This document shows, piece by piece, positions 27,329 through 35,397 of a DNA stretch of 37,500 bases. Position 1 is the first letter of the stretch, and each line of letters opens with the position of its first letter. Source of the stretch: Planctomycetota bacterium. GTDB lineage: Bacteria; Planctomycetota; Planctomycetia; Pirellulales; Pirellulaceae. Under the pieces are notes generated by a model. The model saw only the letters and a program-made list of their open reading frames with translations. It was not told where the DNA came from and searched no databases. Made by a program: the position numbers and the translations under genes. The stretch spans positions 1-37,500 of the forward strand of contig JAQBZB010000054.1 in assembly GCA_027622275.1 (NCBI GenBank), given 5' to 3'.

Positions 27329-27453
27329 GGCAACTCCTGGAAAATAATGAACCGGTGGGGAGGGAACCGGACGCTATCGCGTACCGGCTGATGAATTCAG
27401 CCGCCTGGCGCTAGCCTGCGGTTCTGCGGTACGCCAATCTCCAGGAGTTGCCT
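27329..27453. repeat. Palindromic element with family A core, copy 2
   Basis: Terminal arms AGGCAACTCCTGG (27329-27341) and CCAGGAGTTGCCT (27441-27453) are perfect complements. Inside are both halves of the family A repeat seen at 449-521 (ACGCTATCGCGTACCGGCTGAT, shortened here, and CCGCCTGGCGCTAGCCTGCG). It follows the SDR stop codon directly and may serve as its terminator. Confidence 0.75.
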
Positions 27454-27477
27454 AACAACGCGTCCAAGAACCGTTTC

Positions 27478-27531
27478 CCGGGAGGGCGATATTTTCCGGG
27501 AGGGCGATATTTCCCGGGAGGGCGAGGCTCC
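27478..27531. repeat. Three tandem 18-bp repeats
   Basis: CCGGGAGGGCGATATTTT begins at 27478, 27496 and 27514; the third copy diverges after the first 12 bases into GGCTCCCGCCGAGCC. The same GGGAGGGCGAGGCTCC-GCCGAGCC sequence reappears at the right edge of the window (37456 onward), so the third unit is a dispersed repeat and the first two look like local expansions of its beginning. Confidence 0.7.
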
Positions 27532-27673
27532 CGCCGAGCCGTCTCATCCGCCCCATTGCCAATGCCGTCCGATCCGATGATTTGCTCAACGGACTTCACT
27601 GGGTTACGATCGACGTTCATGCACCGCGTCCGTTGAAGTCATGATCCAGGTCCAACCTGATAGGAGAGCAAAC

Positions 27674-28504
27674 ATGTCCTTGCGTTCTGATCGTCGAGCG
27701 TTTCTGAAGACCACCGTCGCCGCCACCGCGGGAGCATCGCTGCTCAACCTGCCTGGCCCGCTGGCCTTTGCCGCGCCGAGCGAAGCGAAGTGGACCAGCC
27801 TCTTTGACGACAAGTCGCTCAGCGGATGGCACAAGAACCCGCAAAAGATCGGGCACGGCACGGGAGGCAGCTGGCGAGCCGAAGAGGGCGCGATCGTCGG
27901 CGAACAAGATCCTCCCGGTTCCGGCAATGGCGGCATTCTGTTAACGGACAAAAAGTTTGGCGACTTTGAATTGCTAATCGACATGAAGCCCGATTGGGGA
28001 GTGTGCTCGGGGCTGTTCGTACGCGGCAACGACATTGGCCAGTGCTTCCAGATGATGGTCGACTACCACGACGCGGGCAATGTTGGACATCTGTACGGCG
28101 AAGGCACGACGGGCTTCAACACGCGGACCTTCGACATCAATGGCAAGTACGATGACGACAAGAACCTCGTCGGCATCACGACGGCGAATCACAAGAACGC
28201 TGCCGACGTTGGCTTGATTCATTCATGCACGCCGCAGGAATGGGTCGAAGCCTGGAAGTTGAACGATTGGAACACCGCCAAGGTGCGTGTGGAGGGCAAG
28301 TATCCGAAGATCACGACGTGGATCAACGGATTGAAAGTCTGCGAGTTCGACGGCGCGACTGCCACGACGGCCCAATATGACAAAGAAGGCATCTTCGAGA
28401 AGCTCGGTGCCGAAGGCAGCATTGCCGTCCAGGTTCACGGCGGCAAGGGATGGCCCAACGGCGCGACGTGCCGCTGGAAGAACATCAAGGTCCGGCCGTT
28501 GTAG
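27674..28504 (+). CDS. DUF1080 (3-keto-disaccharide hydrolase-type) Tat-exported protein
   Basis: The start ATG 27674 has TAGGAGAG just upstream. The 276-aa protein has a twin-arginine signal (SDRRAFLKTTVAA, Arg7-Arg8) cleaved near AFAAPSE. One DUF1080 domain follows, with the typical opening WTSLFDDKSLSGWHKN and later FGDFELLIDMKPD, SGLFVRGND, ITTWINGLKVCEFDG and GSIAVQVHGG. This concanavalin-like fold is abundant in Planctomycetes and is assigned to sugar processing in the periplasm. Its stop lies 10 bp from the displaced purC tail, suggesting that purC and this gene were once convergent neighbours. Confidence 0.85.
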   Translation: MSLRSDRRAFLKTTVAATAGASLLNLPGPLAFAAPSEAKWTSLFDDKSLSGWHKNPQKIGHGTGGSWRAEEGAIVGEQDPPGSGNGGILLTDKKFGDFELLIDMKPDWGVCSGLFVRGNDIGQCFQMMVDYHDAGNVGHLYGEGTTGFNTRTFDINGKYDDDKNLVGITTANHKNAADVGLIHSCTPQEWVEAWKLNDWNTAKVRVEGKYPKITTWINGLKVCEFDGATATTAQYDKEGIFEKLGAEGSIAVQVHGGKGWPNGATCRWKNIKVRPL

Positions 28505-28514
28505 GAAGCTCGCA

Positions 28515-28623
28515 CTACTTCCAAGCGAACGGCTGGCCAGTCAATTGCTCGAAGGCTTCGATGTACTTCTCGCGCGTCTTGGCGATCACATCGTCCGGCA
28601 GGGCAGGGGGTGGGCTGTTCTTG
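28515..28623 (-). pseudogene. purC: Displaced purC 3'-end fragment
   Basis: On the minus strand this encodes the last 35 residues of PurC and its stop codon ([21 protein letters not shown], then [12 protein letters not shown]). It matches 36422-36530 at 106 of 109 positions. The match starts exactly at the stop codon and ends abruptly at 28623, with unrelated sequence beyond. There is no start, so it is a gene fragment. Confidence 0.9.
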
Positions 28624-28846
28624 ATGGTTTGTCGTCGATCTCAACGTCCGCTACGGAACCAGAGTTTCGATTGCCTGACTCGCGCGCTGACTTGCGGCCG
28701 ATCGGAGCGATGGGCTTGCTGAGCGGAATCGTTCGCTGCTCGCCGTGCCGCGATGGATCGGAATGATTGCTGCGCGGCCTCGCAACTTATAGACTGAAAC
28801 CGATTTGGTAGCCTCGAAGCATTCGCAATCAACGGAAGGTGGCAAA
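28624..28846. other. Leader region of the island operon
   Basis: No gene is visible. It should contain the promoter of the operon; TTGCTG at 28767 and TATAGA at 28788 are possible hexamers, but the 15-bp spacing is short. GGAAGGTGG at 28834-28842 is the ribosome site of the first gene. Confidence 0.3.
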
Positions 28847-29143
28847 ATGGGACGCATTGAATTGTCGGACATGATCGTTGGGTTACGTCAGGAACTTGAA
28901 GAAGCGCAGGCCAAAGCAGCAAAGGAAAACCTGAAGTTCAAGGTAGACAGCATCGATGTCGAGGCTCAAGTCACGGTCTCGATGGAGGCCAACGCCGAGG
29001 GCAAAGCGAAGTGGAAGTTCTTGATATTTGGCGAGGCGGAAGGCTCCGCCGGCGGAAGCATTGGTCGCGAGACGGTGCAAACCATTCGCTTGAGGCTTAC
29101 GCCCGAGAAAGACGGAAAGCCGCTCAAGGTAAAACGCAAGTAG
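28847..29143 (+). CDS. Trypco2-like small protein
   Basis: A 98-aa protein behind a strong GGAAGGTGG site. An N-terminal helix (IELSDMIVGLRQELEEAQAK) is followed by beta strands (LKFKVDSIDVEAQVTVS, then KWKFLIFGEAEGS) and a closing TVQTIRLRLTPEKDGK. This matches my memory of the trypsin-co-occurring domain 2 (Trypco2), a small domain found beside trypsin-like proteases in bacterial conflict systems. The next gene encodes exactly such a protease, and the frames follow each other directly (29144). It may be a regulator or partner of the protease, which is inference. Confidence 0.75.
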   Translation: MGRIELSDMIVGLRQELEEAQAKAAKENLKFKVDSIDVEAQVTVSMEANAEGKAKWKFLIFGEAEGSAGGSIGRETVQTIRLRLTPEKDGKPLKVKRK

Positions 29144-29161
29144 TTGGTTCGAAAAGCTGAA

Positions 29162-30643
29162 ATGCTCGCTTCGCATTTGCGATTCGAGAACGCAACGGGG
29201 AATCAAGCGTTGAACGACATCAAAAGCTGCATTGTGGGCGTACTGGTCGATGGCGAGTTGCAGGGGACAGGTTACGTCGTGACGGGAACACTCGTCATCA
29301 CCTGCGCTCATGTGCTGACTGACGAATCACAGCCGCCGGAGCAAGGAGTTTCGATTCGCTTCCATTCGAGCGGCGTGGAATGTCCAGTCGATGTTTCGAC
29401 CGACTGGTGGAGCGAGTCGGATCAGAACGATATCGCAGCGCTGATACTCAGCAAGCCTCTGCCGCCGGGAGTAGAAATCGCCAGACTGGCGAAGAGTGCC
29501 GGGCGCAAGAACCGCGTATGTGAGGTGTTTGGTTATCCCAATGTTGGGAATCTGAACGGATTGGGAGGCCGCGCTAAGGTTATCGAGGAAGTCATCGAGT
29601 TCGACGGCCGCAGGCTCTTGCAACTACAGTCGAGCGAGGCGACCTGCGGATACAGTGGTGCCCCGTTGTACGATCCGGCAACAGGCGAAGTCATTGGAAC
29701 GGTCGTCGAAATTGTCGAGCATGCGAGAGCGAGATACGCCGACGATCTTCATGCTCGGCTGCAAGAGTTGGCTTTCGCGACCCCCTCGGAGTTCATCGCC
29801 GAACTTATCCCGGACCTGCCATTCGATTCCGATGAAGATCTCGACGCTCATGAGCGAGCACTCACCCGTGTTCGCGACGGCGTACAAAAGATATTGTCGA
29901 ATTACCCGACCGCCGCAACCTATCTCGCCAAACAGATCGGCGGGATGGACGACTACATCGCGGAAAAGCAACGCGAGAGCGTCACGGCGAGATTGCTTGG
30001 GGCGTCGCTTAGCGACTTCATGCCGCTGGTCATGCAAGGCTTCGTGGCCCAAGTGAAAACGGATCGCAATGTTGCACACGCGTTTCGCGAGTTGGCAACT
30101 TATTTGCTTCCGAAGATCTACAAGGAAGACTTCCTGCGCGAAGTTCGTCGTCGCATCGAAGCCGGCGACCGATTCTTGGTCATTCCCGCCTCACACAAGT
30201 CCATTATCGAACTCGTCATGGCAGGCGTGTTTGGGCGGAAGCTGGGGTTCCCTGAGACTTGGCCGCCCCTGGATGACGTCCCGTCGGCCGCCGATCAAAT
30301 CGCACCTTGCGCGGAGTTTGGGATCATGGCAGGTGAAAACCTTGACAGGTTCATCGAGAGCTTCGAACACGCGATCATGCAGAAAACACGAGTCGGCGGC
30401 GTTCCGCGCGGTCTACGCGATCCGACCCGCGCGATTAATCGGCGACTGGCGGCCCTGAGAAGCGAGGAGCCGCCGGTCGTTTACTACTTCGTCTATCCCG
30501 ACGGCCACAGCCGAGTCGAGGAACTTGAGTCGCGGTATCCCAACGTCGTATTCGTTGCACATGAGTGGACAGACCACGACGATCAAGAAGTCGACATTCT
30601 GTTTAGCCTAAGAGAAATGTTCTGTTCAGAAAGCGATCAATGA
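29162..30643 (+). CDS. Trypsin-like serine protease with unknown C-terminal domain
   Basis: The start is ATG 29162 (an earlier TTG at 29144 adds six residues). Residues 20-215 form a chymotrypsin-fold protease: His50 in VITCAHVL, Asp90 in QNDIAALIL and Ser165 in CGYSGAPLY, so the triad is complete. No signal peptide is seen, so it acts in the cytoplasm. The remaining 270 residues are mostly helical, ending with VVYYFVYPDGHSRVEELE and a Trp/Asp-rich tail; I recognise no named domain, although in position it corresponds to the vWA-MoxR-associated (VMAP-type) component of related systems. The MoxR gene overlaps its stop (ATGA at 30640), indicating coupled translation. The likely role is an effector that cleaves host proteins when triggered. 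Confidence 0.85.
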   Translation: MLASHLRFENATGNQALNDIKSCIVGVLVDGELQGTGYVVTGTLVITCAHVLTDESQPPEQGVSIRFHSSGVECPVDVSTDWWSESDQNDIAALILSKPLPPGVEIARLAKSAGRKNRVCEVFGYPNVGNLNGLGGRAKVIEEVIEFDGRRLLQLQSSEATCGYSGAPLYDPATGEVIGTVVEIVEHARARYADDLHARLQELAFATPSEFIAELIPDLPFDSDEDLDAHERALTRVRDGVQKILSNYPTAATYLAKQIGGMDDYIAEKQRESVTARLLGASLSDFMPLVMQGFVAQVKTDRNVAHAFRELATYLLPKIYKEDFLREVRRRIEAGDRFLVIPASHKSIIELVMAGVFGRKLGFPETWPPLDDVPSAADQIAPCAEFGIMAGENLDRFIESFEHAIMQKTRVGGVPRGLRDPTRAINRRLAALRSEEPPVVYYFVYPDGHSRVEELESRYPNVVFVAHEWTDHDDQEVDILFSLREMFCSESDQ

Positions 30644-31605
30644 AGCGTCGAGTCGTCCCGCCAGCGGGCAAAATCGAGTTGGCTCCGCTTGGCAACAAGC
30701 CGGAGGAAGTCCACGTCTTTGAAGACGAATCCGTCTGGGCGCTCAACGCCGCATTGGCGGCGCGGCGCCCGTTGCTGGTGCGAGGCGAGCCAGGAGTTGG
30801 GAAGTCGCAATTGGCGAGAGCGGTCGCGGCGAAAGAGGTTCTCAACTGCCCGCTTGTCTCGTTCGTCGTCGACTCCAGTACGGAGTCACGCGACCTGCTG
30901 TGGAATTTTGACGCGGTCAAGCGGCTGGCCGAGGCCCAAATCAGTGGCGCGCTGAACGAAAACGAAGAACAACTGCGGGTGCGTCTTGATCCCGAGCGGT
31001 TCTTTCATCCGGGGCCGTTGTGGTGGGCGTTCGATTGGAACAGCGCCCATGATCAGGCCCAACTCGTCGGGGATGCCGCACCCGATGCGCCGCAAGATTG
31101 GAACCCCGGCGCTGGGTGTGTCGTGTTGATTGATGAGATCGACAAGGCAGAGAGCGACGTTCCCAACGGACTGCTCGAATCGCTGGGTGCGGGTGTCTTT
31201 CATCCGTCGGGTCGTCGCGAGCGGATCGAGATTCAAGGCGAACCGCCGTTGGTTGTGATCACGACGAATGAAGAACGGGTTCTACCCGATGCGTTCGTTC
31301 GTCGCTGCCTCGTCTTCCACATGTCCATACCGTCGGACGCCGAAACGCTCAAACCGTATTTGATCGAACGTGGTCGCGCGCACTTTGGCGATCTCACGAA
31401 CGACGATGTCTTGGCTTTGGGTGCCGACATGCTGGTGAAAGACAGGTTTGGCACGCATTCGACGCCCCGCCCAGGGCAGGCTGAGTACTTGGACTTGATC
31501 CGAGCGGTTGCCGAACTTTGCCCAGGCGATTACGCCGAGCAATACAAGACGCTTCGCCGCGTCTCGAAATTCGTCGTCAATAAACACGCGGGTGCCAGCT
31601 CATGA
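30640..31605 (+). CDS. MoxR-type AAA+ ATPase
   Basis: A 321-aa AAA+ ATPase. It has Walker A GEPGVGKS (49-56), Walker B VVLIDEIDK (161-169), sensor-1-like VVITTNEER (about 205-213) and paired arginines (FVRRCLVF, about 219-226), typical of MoxR-family chaperone ATPases that act on vWA-domain partners. It overlaps the stop of the protease gene and the start of the vWA/FGS gene by 4 bp each (ATGA). The length is normal. It would use ATP to change the conformation or assembly of the vWA/FGS protein and so control the protease. Confidence 0.9.
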   Translation: MKRRVVPPAGKIELAPLGNKPEEVHVFEDESVWALNAALAARRPLLVRGEPGVGKSQLARAVAAKEVLNCPLVSFVVDSSTESRDLLWNFDAVKRLAEAQISGALNENEEQLRVRLDPERFFHPGPLWWAFDWNSAHDQAQLVGDAAPDAPQDWNPGAGCVVLIDEIDKAESDVPNGLLESLGAGVFHPSGRRERIEIQGEPPLVVITTNEERVLPDAFVRRCLVFHMSIPSDAETLKPYLIERGRAHFGDLTNDDVLALGADMLVKDRFGTHSTPRPGQAEYLDLIRAVAELCPGDYAEQYKTLRRVSKFVVNKHAGASS

Positions 31606-34600
31606 ACCGTGGCGGGAATTGGCGCGGCAGCATCTGGCGCGGCGAACTGGCGACCGCCCTCGCGCTAGAGGACGAGAACGCCGCGCGGATCATCGCACGA
31701 AATCTTGGGTTGGTTGAAGTTGAAATCGACAGCGGTCCTCAAAAGATCGCTACCGAAGTGCTTAGCTCAACAGCCCTAGCCTTCGCATCAGAAGGGTTCC
31801 CCTGTGCGTATCCCATCGATTTGGATGACGCCTACTTCTGGCAGCCTGTCCGCTATGAGGCACGGGCTGACATCAAGTTGCCGACGCCCCCGCCTGGCGA
31901 GACCAAACTGCGCTGGACTTCTCCGCCAGCATCGCCGCCGCCGCAAATCCCGATTGCTTCGAAACGATTCGTCCATCCGCGGCTCCGTACTGGGGTCAGC
32001 AGCCTCTCTCCAGGCCGGGGCCTGGATCTGGAACGTATTGTCCGAACGCTGGCTCGCGGCGACACCTTACGTCAATTTCCTAAGAAGCGTCTGCGTCGCT
32101 GGGGACGCCAAATCCTGATCGTGCTCGACCGAAGTGACCGGCTCGTCCCGTTTTTTCAGGATCAAGTACTGCTGTGCGAGCAGCTCGAAGAGCTAATGCC
32201 TGAGAAGGCCATCAAGCAACTGTTCACAACTGGTCCAGATCAGGACTTCGTTCACCTCGACTTCAGTGGCGATCTGGTGAACTACGCCTTCGATACGCCG
32301 TCACGCGTGGTGTTGCTCAGCGACTTGGGAGTCCTCCAGGCTGGAGCGAATGAGCGGCTGCGCGAGCGTTGGTACCAGTGGGGACGCAAAATGGTGAACC
32401 AGGGATTTCAGCTCGTGGCTCTGGTTCCATTTCCGGCGCAGGTGGCGGGCAGCGATTTGCGGCGCGTGTTCTCGTTGGTCCCTTGGCAGCAGTCCGCTGC
32501 GGACTATGTGCCTGACCCGATCCGCCGTTCGCAACTCGTCGACGAAATATTGGCTGCGGTGTCGCCCGCCGTCCGCTTGGAACCCGGCTTGCTGCGTGCG
32601 ATTCGCATGGTGATTCCGGAGGCCGTGGATGCTTCGCTCGAAGCGGGCGTCTGGCAACATCCGGCCGTTACCAGTCCCCACCCCGATGCCGCTGCGCTCG
32701 ACCGTCGAGTCGTCGAAAAACGATACTTTCCGGCGTTTGCGAAGCTCCCGTCTGCTCAACGCGCCCGGATACTGAGTGAGCTGAGAGCGTGGCGATTCAC
32801 TTTCAGTAACTCACCGGAGATTTGGTTTGAAGAGATTCTCAACTTGGATTCCGACTCGCAGCGAATCGTGGCCGAACTGTTTCCGGGGGACCCGGAGGAC
32901 GCCGTCTCGGGCCTCCAGCATCTGGCCAAGCAAGCGAAGCACGCAGGAACGTCGCACTACTTGAGAATGCTCCGCGAGTATGGCGGGCGGGCCACGGACC
33001 GGTTGTCCGAACGGGCTTGGCGAGACCCGCGAATTCGGCAAGCCGTGCATGACTTGTGGGACGCATCACCAAGAAAACTAAGCCGAGAAATACGCGGTCT
33101 GGACCCGGCATTACTCGGGGAAGATGGGGAACTAGCTTGCGTCACGCTCACGCAGTGCGGCGGCGACTTTCAGTTCACCGTCCGGGAGCGGGATGGGACC
33201 TCATTCGCAGCGGAGCTATGGACGAGAAATCGCTGGATTGGTGTGGCATCTTCCGGGAACGATAAGTCCAGCTTCTGGAAATCCGGTAGACCGCCGTCTT
33301 GGGCCAGCGACTGGGGACGTGATGAATACGGGATGTGGTGTGAGTTTGAGTTGCACAAGTCAGGGTTTTCAGAGGAATTCTCCGATGAATTTGAGCAAAC
33401 TCGCATAATCACCCAACGCCTGCGGTGGATTCGGCCGGGCAAATTTTTGATGGGGTCGGCCGAGAGTGAAGTGGGACGTTGGGCTGACGAAGGACAGCAG
33501 CATGAGGTGACGCTCACTTGCGGTTATTGGATGTTTGATACGCCGGTGACGCAGCAGCTGTGGCAAGCCGTCATGGGGGAGAATCCAAGTCGTTTCAAAG
33601 GCGATCGCCGACCGGTCGAGAACGTGAGCTGGGAAGAGGCGCAACAGTTTCTGACGAAGCTGAATGAGAGGCTTGGCGAGCCCCCTTTCGTCTTACCAAC
33701 GGAAGCGCAGTGGGAATACGCCTGCCGCGCGGGTACGACGACGCGTTATGCTTTTGGCGACGAATTAAGCCCGGCACAAGCACGGTTCTCGGTGAGCGCC
33801 GAGCAGGGAACCAGCGCGGTTGGAAGTCATGATCCGAACCGCTGGGGCCTGTTCGATATGCACGGCAATGTCTTGGAGTGGTGCCAGGACTACTGGGCTG
33901 ATGATTACAGCGGTGCAGCTGCTACCGATCCCACGGGACCTTCGCGGGGCCTCATCCGGGTGTTGCGTGGCGGCTGCTGGTACGACTACGCGCAGGTCGT
34001 GCGTTCGGCGTTCCGCGACCACAGCGATCCCGGCAGCCGGTACGCCTTCTTCGGTTTCCGCTGTGCCCAAGTTCAAGGAGCGGCGGAGCCGGCGGAGGAG
34101 GATGGCCGTGCGGCGGAGCCGCTGGCCTATCCGACGAACGACGGCGCAGCCGCCGCGCTGAAAATCGATTCCGACGTAGCGCAGCAAACTCCGATCCCGT
34201 CCGGCCCCGTGATCATTGTCCGCAGCGACGTCGATTCGCTGGAACTGAGAAAGATCCCCAAGCCTGATTGGGCCAGCGCAATCGGACGCGATCGCTACGG
34301 GCTGTGGGCCGAATTCACGTTTGTCAGCGGGGCCTCTGTCGAAAAAGAAGATCGAGCGAACCAGGATGTTTCGGCGCTGTCGTGGGACGAGCTGCGCAGC
34401 CAAGCCAAGAAGCTCGGCGTCCCGGCGAAGGGAAATCGAAAGAAGTTAGAAGCGAAGGTGCGACAAGCACGCAGCCGCGTTGGCCAAGCGCCAACCTCAC
34501 CAGAGGCGGCAGCGCTTTCGGTTGTCCAGCGGATGCGATGGATTCCGCCCGGCCGGTTCTTGATGGGTTCTCCCGAAGGTGACGAGATGGCGTACAAGTG

Positions 34601-35222
34601 GGAGAAGCCACAACACGAAGTAACGCTCAGCCACGGCTACTGGCTGTTCGATACGCCCGTTACGCAGCAGTTGTGGCTGGCGGTCATGAACGATAATCCC
34701 AGCCACTTTCCAGGGCCAATTCGACCGGTGGAGCAGGTTTCGTGGGAGGATTGCCAGACCTTTCTTCAACAGATCAATGGGGCGATTCGCGACTTGAATC
34801 TCACCTTGCCGACGGAAGCCGAATGGGAATACGCCTGCCGCGCAGGTACGATGACCCGCTATGCGTTTGGTGATCGCATCTCACGTGACCAAGCCAACTA
34901 CTATGAAAGCGAACAGAAAAAGCACGAAACGTCCGACGTCAAGAGCTTCGCACCCAACGCTCGGGGCCTGTTCGATATGCACGGCAATGTCTGGGAATGG
35001 TGCCAGGACTACTGGGCTGGTGATTACAAAAACGCCGCTGCCATCGATCCCACAGGACCTTCGCAGGGCCACGACCGGGTGTTGCGTGGCGGCAGCTGGG
35101 ACCTCAACGCGCGGCTCGTGCGTTCGGCGTTCCGCATCCGCAGCGATCCCGGCGACCGGCTCGACTTCATCGGTTTCCGCTGTGCCCAAGTTCAAAGTTC
35201 CAGCAGGGAGGCGAGCGAATGA
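31602..35222 (+). CDS. vWA-like protein with two FGS (C-lectin-fold) domains
   Basis: A 1206-aa protein, read from ATG 31602 overlapping MoxR. Residues about 165-330 resemble a vWA domain (RQILIVLDRSDRLVPFF, VVLLSDLGVL) with a degenerate MIDAS, DRSDR instead of DxSxS. A helical region follows to about 560. Two FGE-sulfatase-like (FGS) domains occupy about 606-825 and 978-1198, each preceded by a short module W-A-S-x-x-G-x-D-x-Y-G-[ML]-W (from 567 and 890). Between them a SAP-like helix pair (LSWDELRSQAKKLGVPAKGN, about 923-957) may bind nucleic acid. The FGE active-site cysteines are missing, so the FGS domains are probably ligand-binding. Both end in hypervariable 132-bp segments (separate entries). 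Confidence 0.85.
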   Translation: MNRGGNWRGSIWRGELATALALEDENAARIIARNLGLVEVEIDSGPQKIATEVLSSTALAFASEGFPCAYPIDLDDAYFWQPVRYEARADIKLPTPPPGETKLRWTSPPASPPPQIPIASKRFVHPRLRTGVSSLSPGRGLDLERIVRTLARGDTLRQFPKKRLRRWGRQILIVLDRSDRLVPFFQDQVLLCEQLEELMPEKAIKQLFTTGPDQDFVHLDFSGDLVNYAFDTPSRVVLLSDLGVLQAGANERLRERWYQWGRKMVNQGFQLVALVPFPAQVAGSDLRRVFSLVPWQQSAADYVPDPIRRSQLVDEILAAVSPAVRLEPGLLRAIRMVIPEAVDASLEAGVWQHPAVTSPHPDAAALDRRVVEKRYFPAFAKLPSAQRARILSELRAWRFTFSNSPEIWFEEILNLDSDSQRIVAELFPGDPEDAVSGLQHLAKQAKHAGTSHYLRMLREYGGRATDRLSERAWRDPRIRQAVHDLWDASPRKLSREIRGLDPALLGEDGELACVTLTQCGGDFQFTVRERDGTSFAAELWTRNRWIGVASSGNDKSSFWKSGRPPSWASDWGRDEYGMWCEFELHKSGFSEEFSDEFEQTRIITQRLRWIRPGKFLMGSAESEVGRWADEGQQHEVTLTCGYWMFDTPVTQQLWQAVMGENPSRFKGDRRPVENVSWEEAQQFLTKLNERLGEPPFVLPTEAQWEYACRAGTTTRYAFGDELSPAQARFSVSAEQGTSAVGSHDPNRWGLFDMHGNVLEWCQDYWADDYSGAAATDPTGPSRGLIRVLRGGCWYDYAQVVRSAFRDHSDPGSRYAFFGFRCAQVQGAAEPAEEDGRAAEPLAYPTNDGAAAALKIDSDVAQQTPIPSGPVIIVRSDVDSLELRKIPKPDWASAIGRDRYGLWAEFTFVSGASVEKEDRANQDVSALSWDELRSQAKKLGVPAKGNRKKLEAKVRQARSRVGQAPTSPEAAALSVVQRMRWIPPGRFLMGSPEGDEMAYKWEKPQHEVTLSHGYWLFDTPVTQQLWLAVMNDNPSHFPGPIRPVEQVSWEDCQTFLQQINGAIRDLNLTLPTEAEWEYACRAGTMTRYAFGDRISRDQANYYESEQKKHETSDVKSFAPNARGLFDMHGNVWEWCQDYWAGDYKNAAAIDPTGPSQGHDRVLRGGSWDLNARLVRSAFRIRSDPGDRLDFIGFRCAQVQSSSREASE
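33945..34076 (+). other. DGR-type variable repeat VR1
   Basis: The 44-codon end of the first FGS domain (residues 782-825). Compared with VR2 and VR3, only codons 1, 3, 4, 11, 13-15, 17, 18, 25-27, 31, 33, 34 and 36 differ; all other codons are identical to the base. Variable residues here include C-W-Y-D-Y-A-Q-V and D-H-S, then S, Y-A. The constant core reads RVLRGG, then VRSAFR, DPG, and GFRCAQVQ. The pattern fits diversification by adenine-specific mutagenesis. VR1 is internal in the protein, unlike the usual C-terminal position. Confidence 0.85.
35064..35195 (+). other. DGR-type variable repeat VR2
   Basis: The 44-codon end of the second FGS domain (residues 1155-1198 of 1206). Same length and constant bases as VR1 and VR3. 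Variable residues include S-W-D-L-N-A-R-L, I-R-S, D and L-D. Just upstream of it, synonymous differences from VR1's flank appear (ACG/ACA, GAG/GAA), yet none occur inside. The 3' constant end GGTTTCCGCTGTGCCCAAG would be the initiation-of-mutagenic-homology segment. Confidence 0.85.
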
Positions 35223-35323
35223 GCGACGAGGCTGGCGAGTCGTCGGAGACGCCGCCAGACCGGCGTAAAGTAGCCATCACGCTCCGCCGTGATGAGCCTT
35301 CTGAGCCGGGCGTGGAAGCGTGA
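35219..35323 (+). pseudogene. Truncated original N-terminus of the third FGS gene
   Basis: The stop of the 1206-aa gene overlaps an ATG (ATGA at 35219-35222), the same coupling as at the two preceding junctions. The frame runs 34 codons: 17 (MSDEAGESSETPPDRRK) of host type, then VAITLRRDEPSEPG from the palindromic element at 35270, and stops in the element. It looks like the original start of the FGS gene, cut off by the insertion. Confidence 0.6.
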
Positions 35324-35388
35324 CGAACGCTGGTTGATCGAACAACGTCCCGCAGGAAAGGCTCGTCACGGCGGAGCGTGACGGCTAC
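35270..35388. repeat. Palindromic insertion (family B), copy 2
   Basis: Arms GTAGCCATCACGCTCCGCC...GTGATGAGCCTT (35270-35300) and the inverted AAGGCTCGTCACGGCGGAGC (up to 35388) enclose about 57 bp. The arms match those of the element at 901-1111, but the middle is different and shorter (119 bp against 183 bp between arm tips). 119 leaves a remainder of 2 on division by three, which is the shift needed to connect the short frame at 35219 with the FGS frame at 35398. Confidence 0.8.
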
Positions 35389-35397
35389 GATGAACAC

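Noticed and set aside
27478-27531. CRISPR array
   Set aside because: Three 18-bp units repeat with no spacers; it is a tandem repeat.
27411-27620. Minus-strand ORF with repeated PPGKYR residues
   Set aside because: The repeats are simply the 18-bp tandem DNA repeat read in frame; there is no ribosome site or family.
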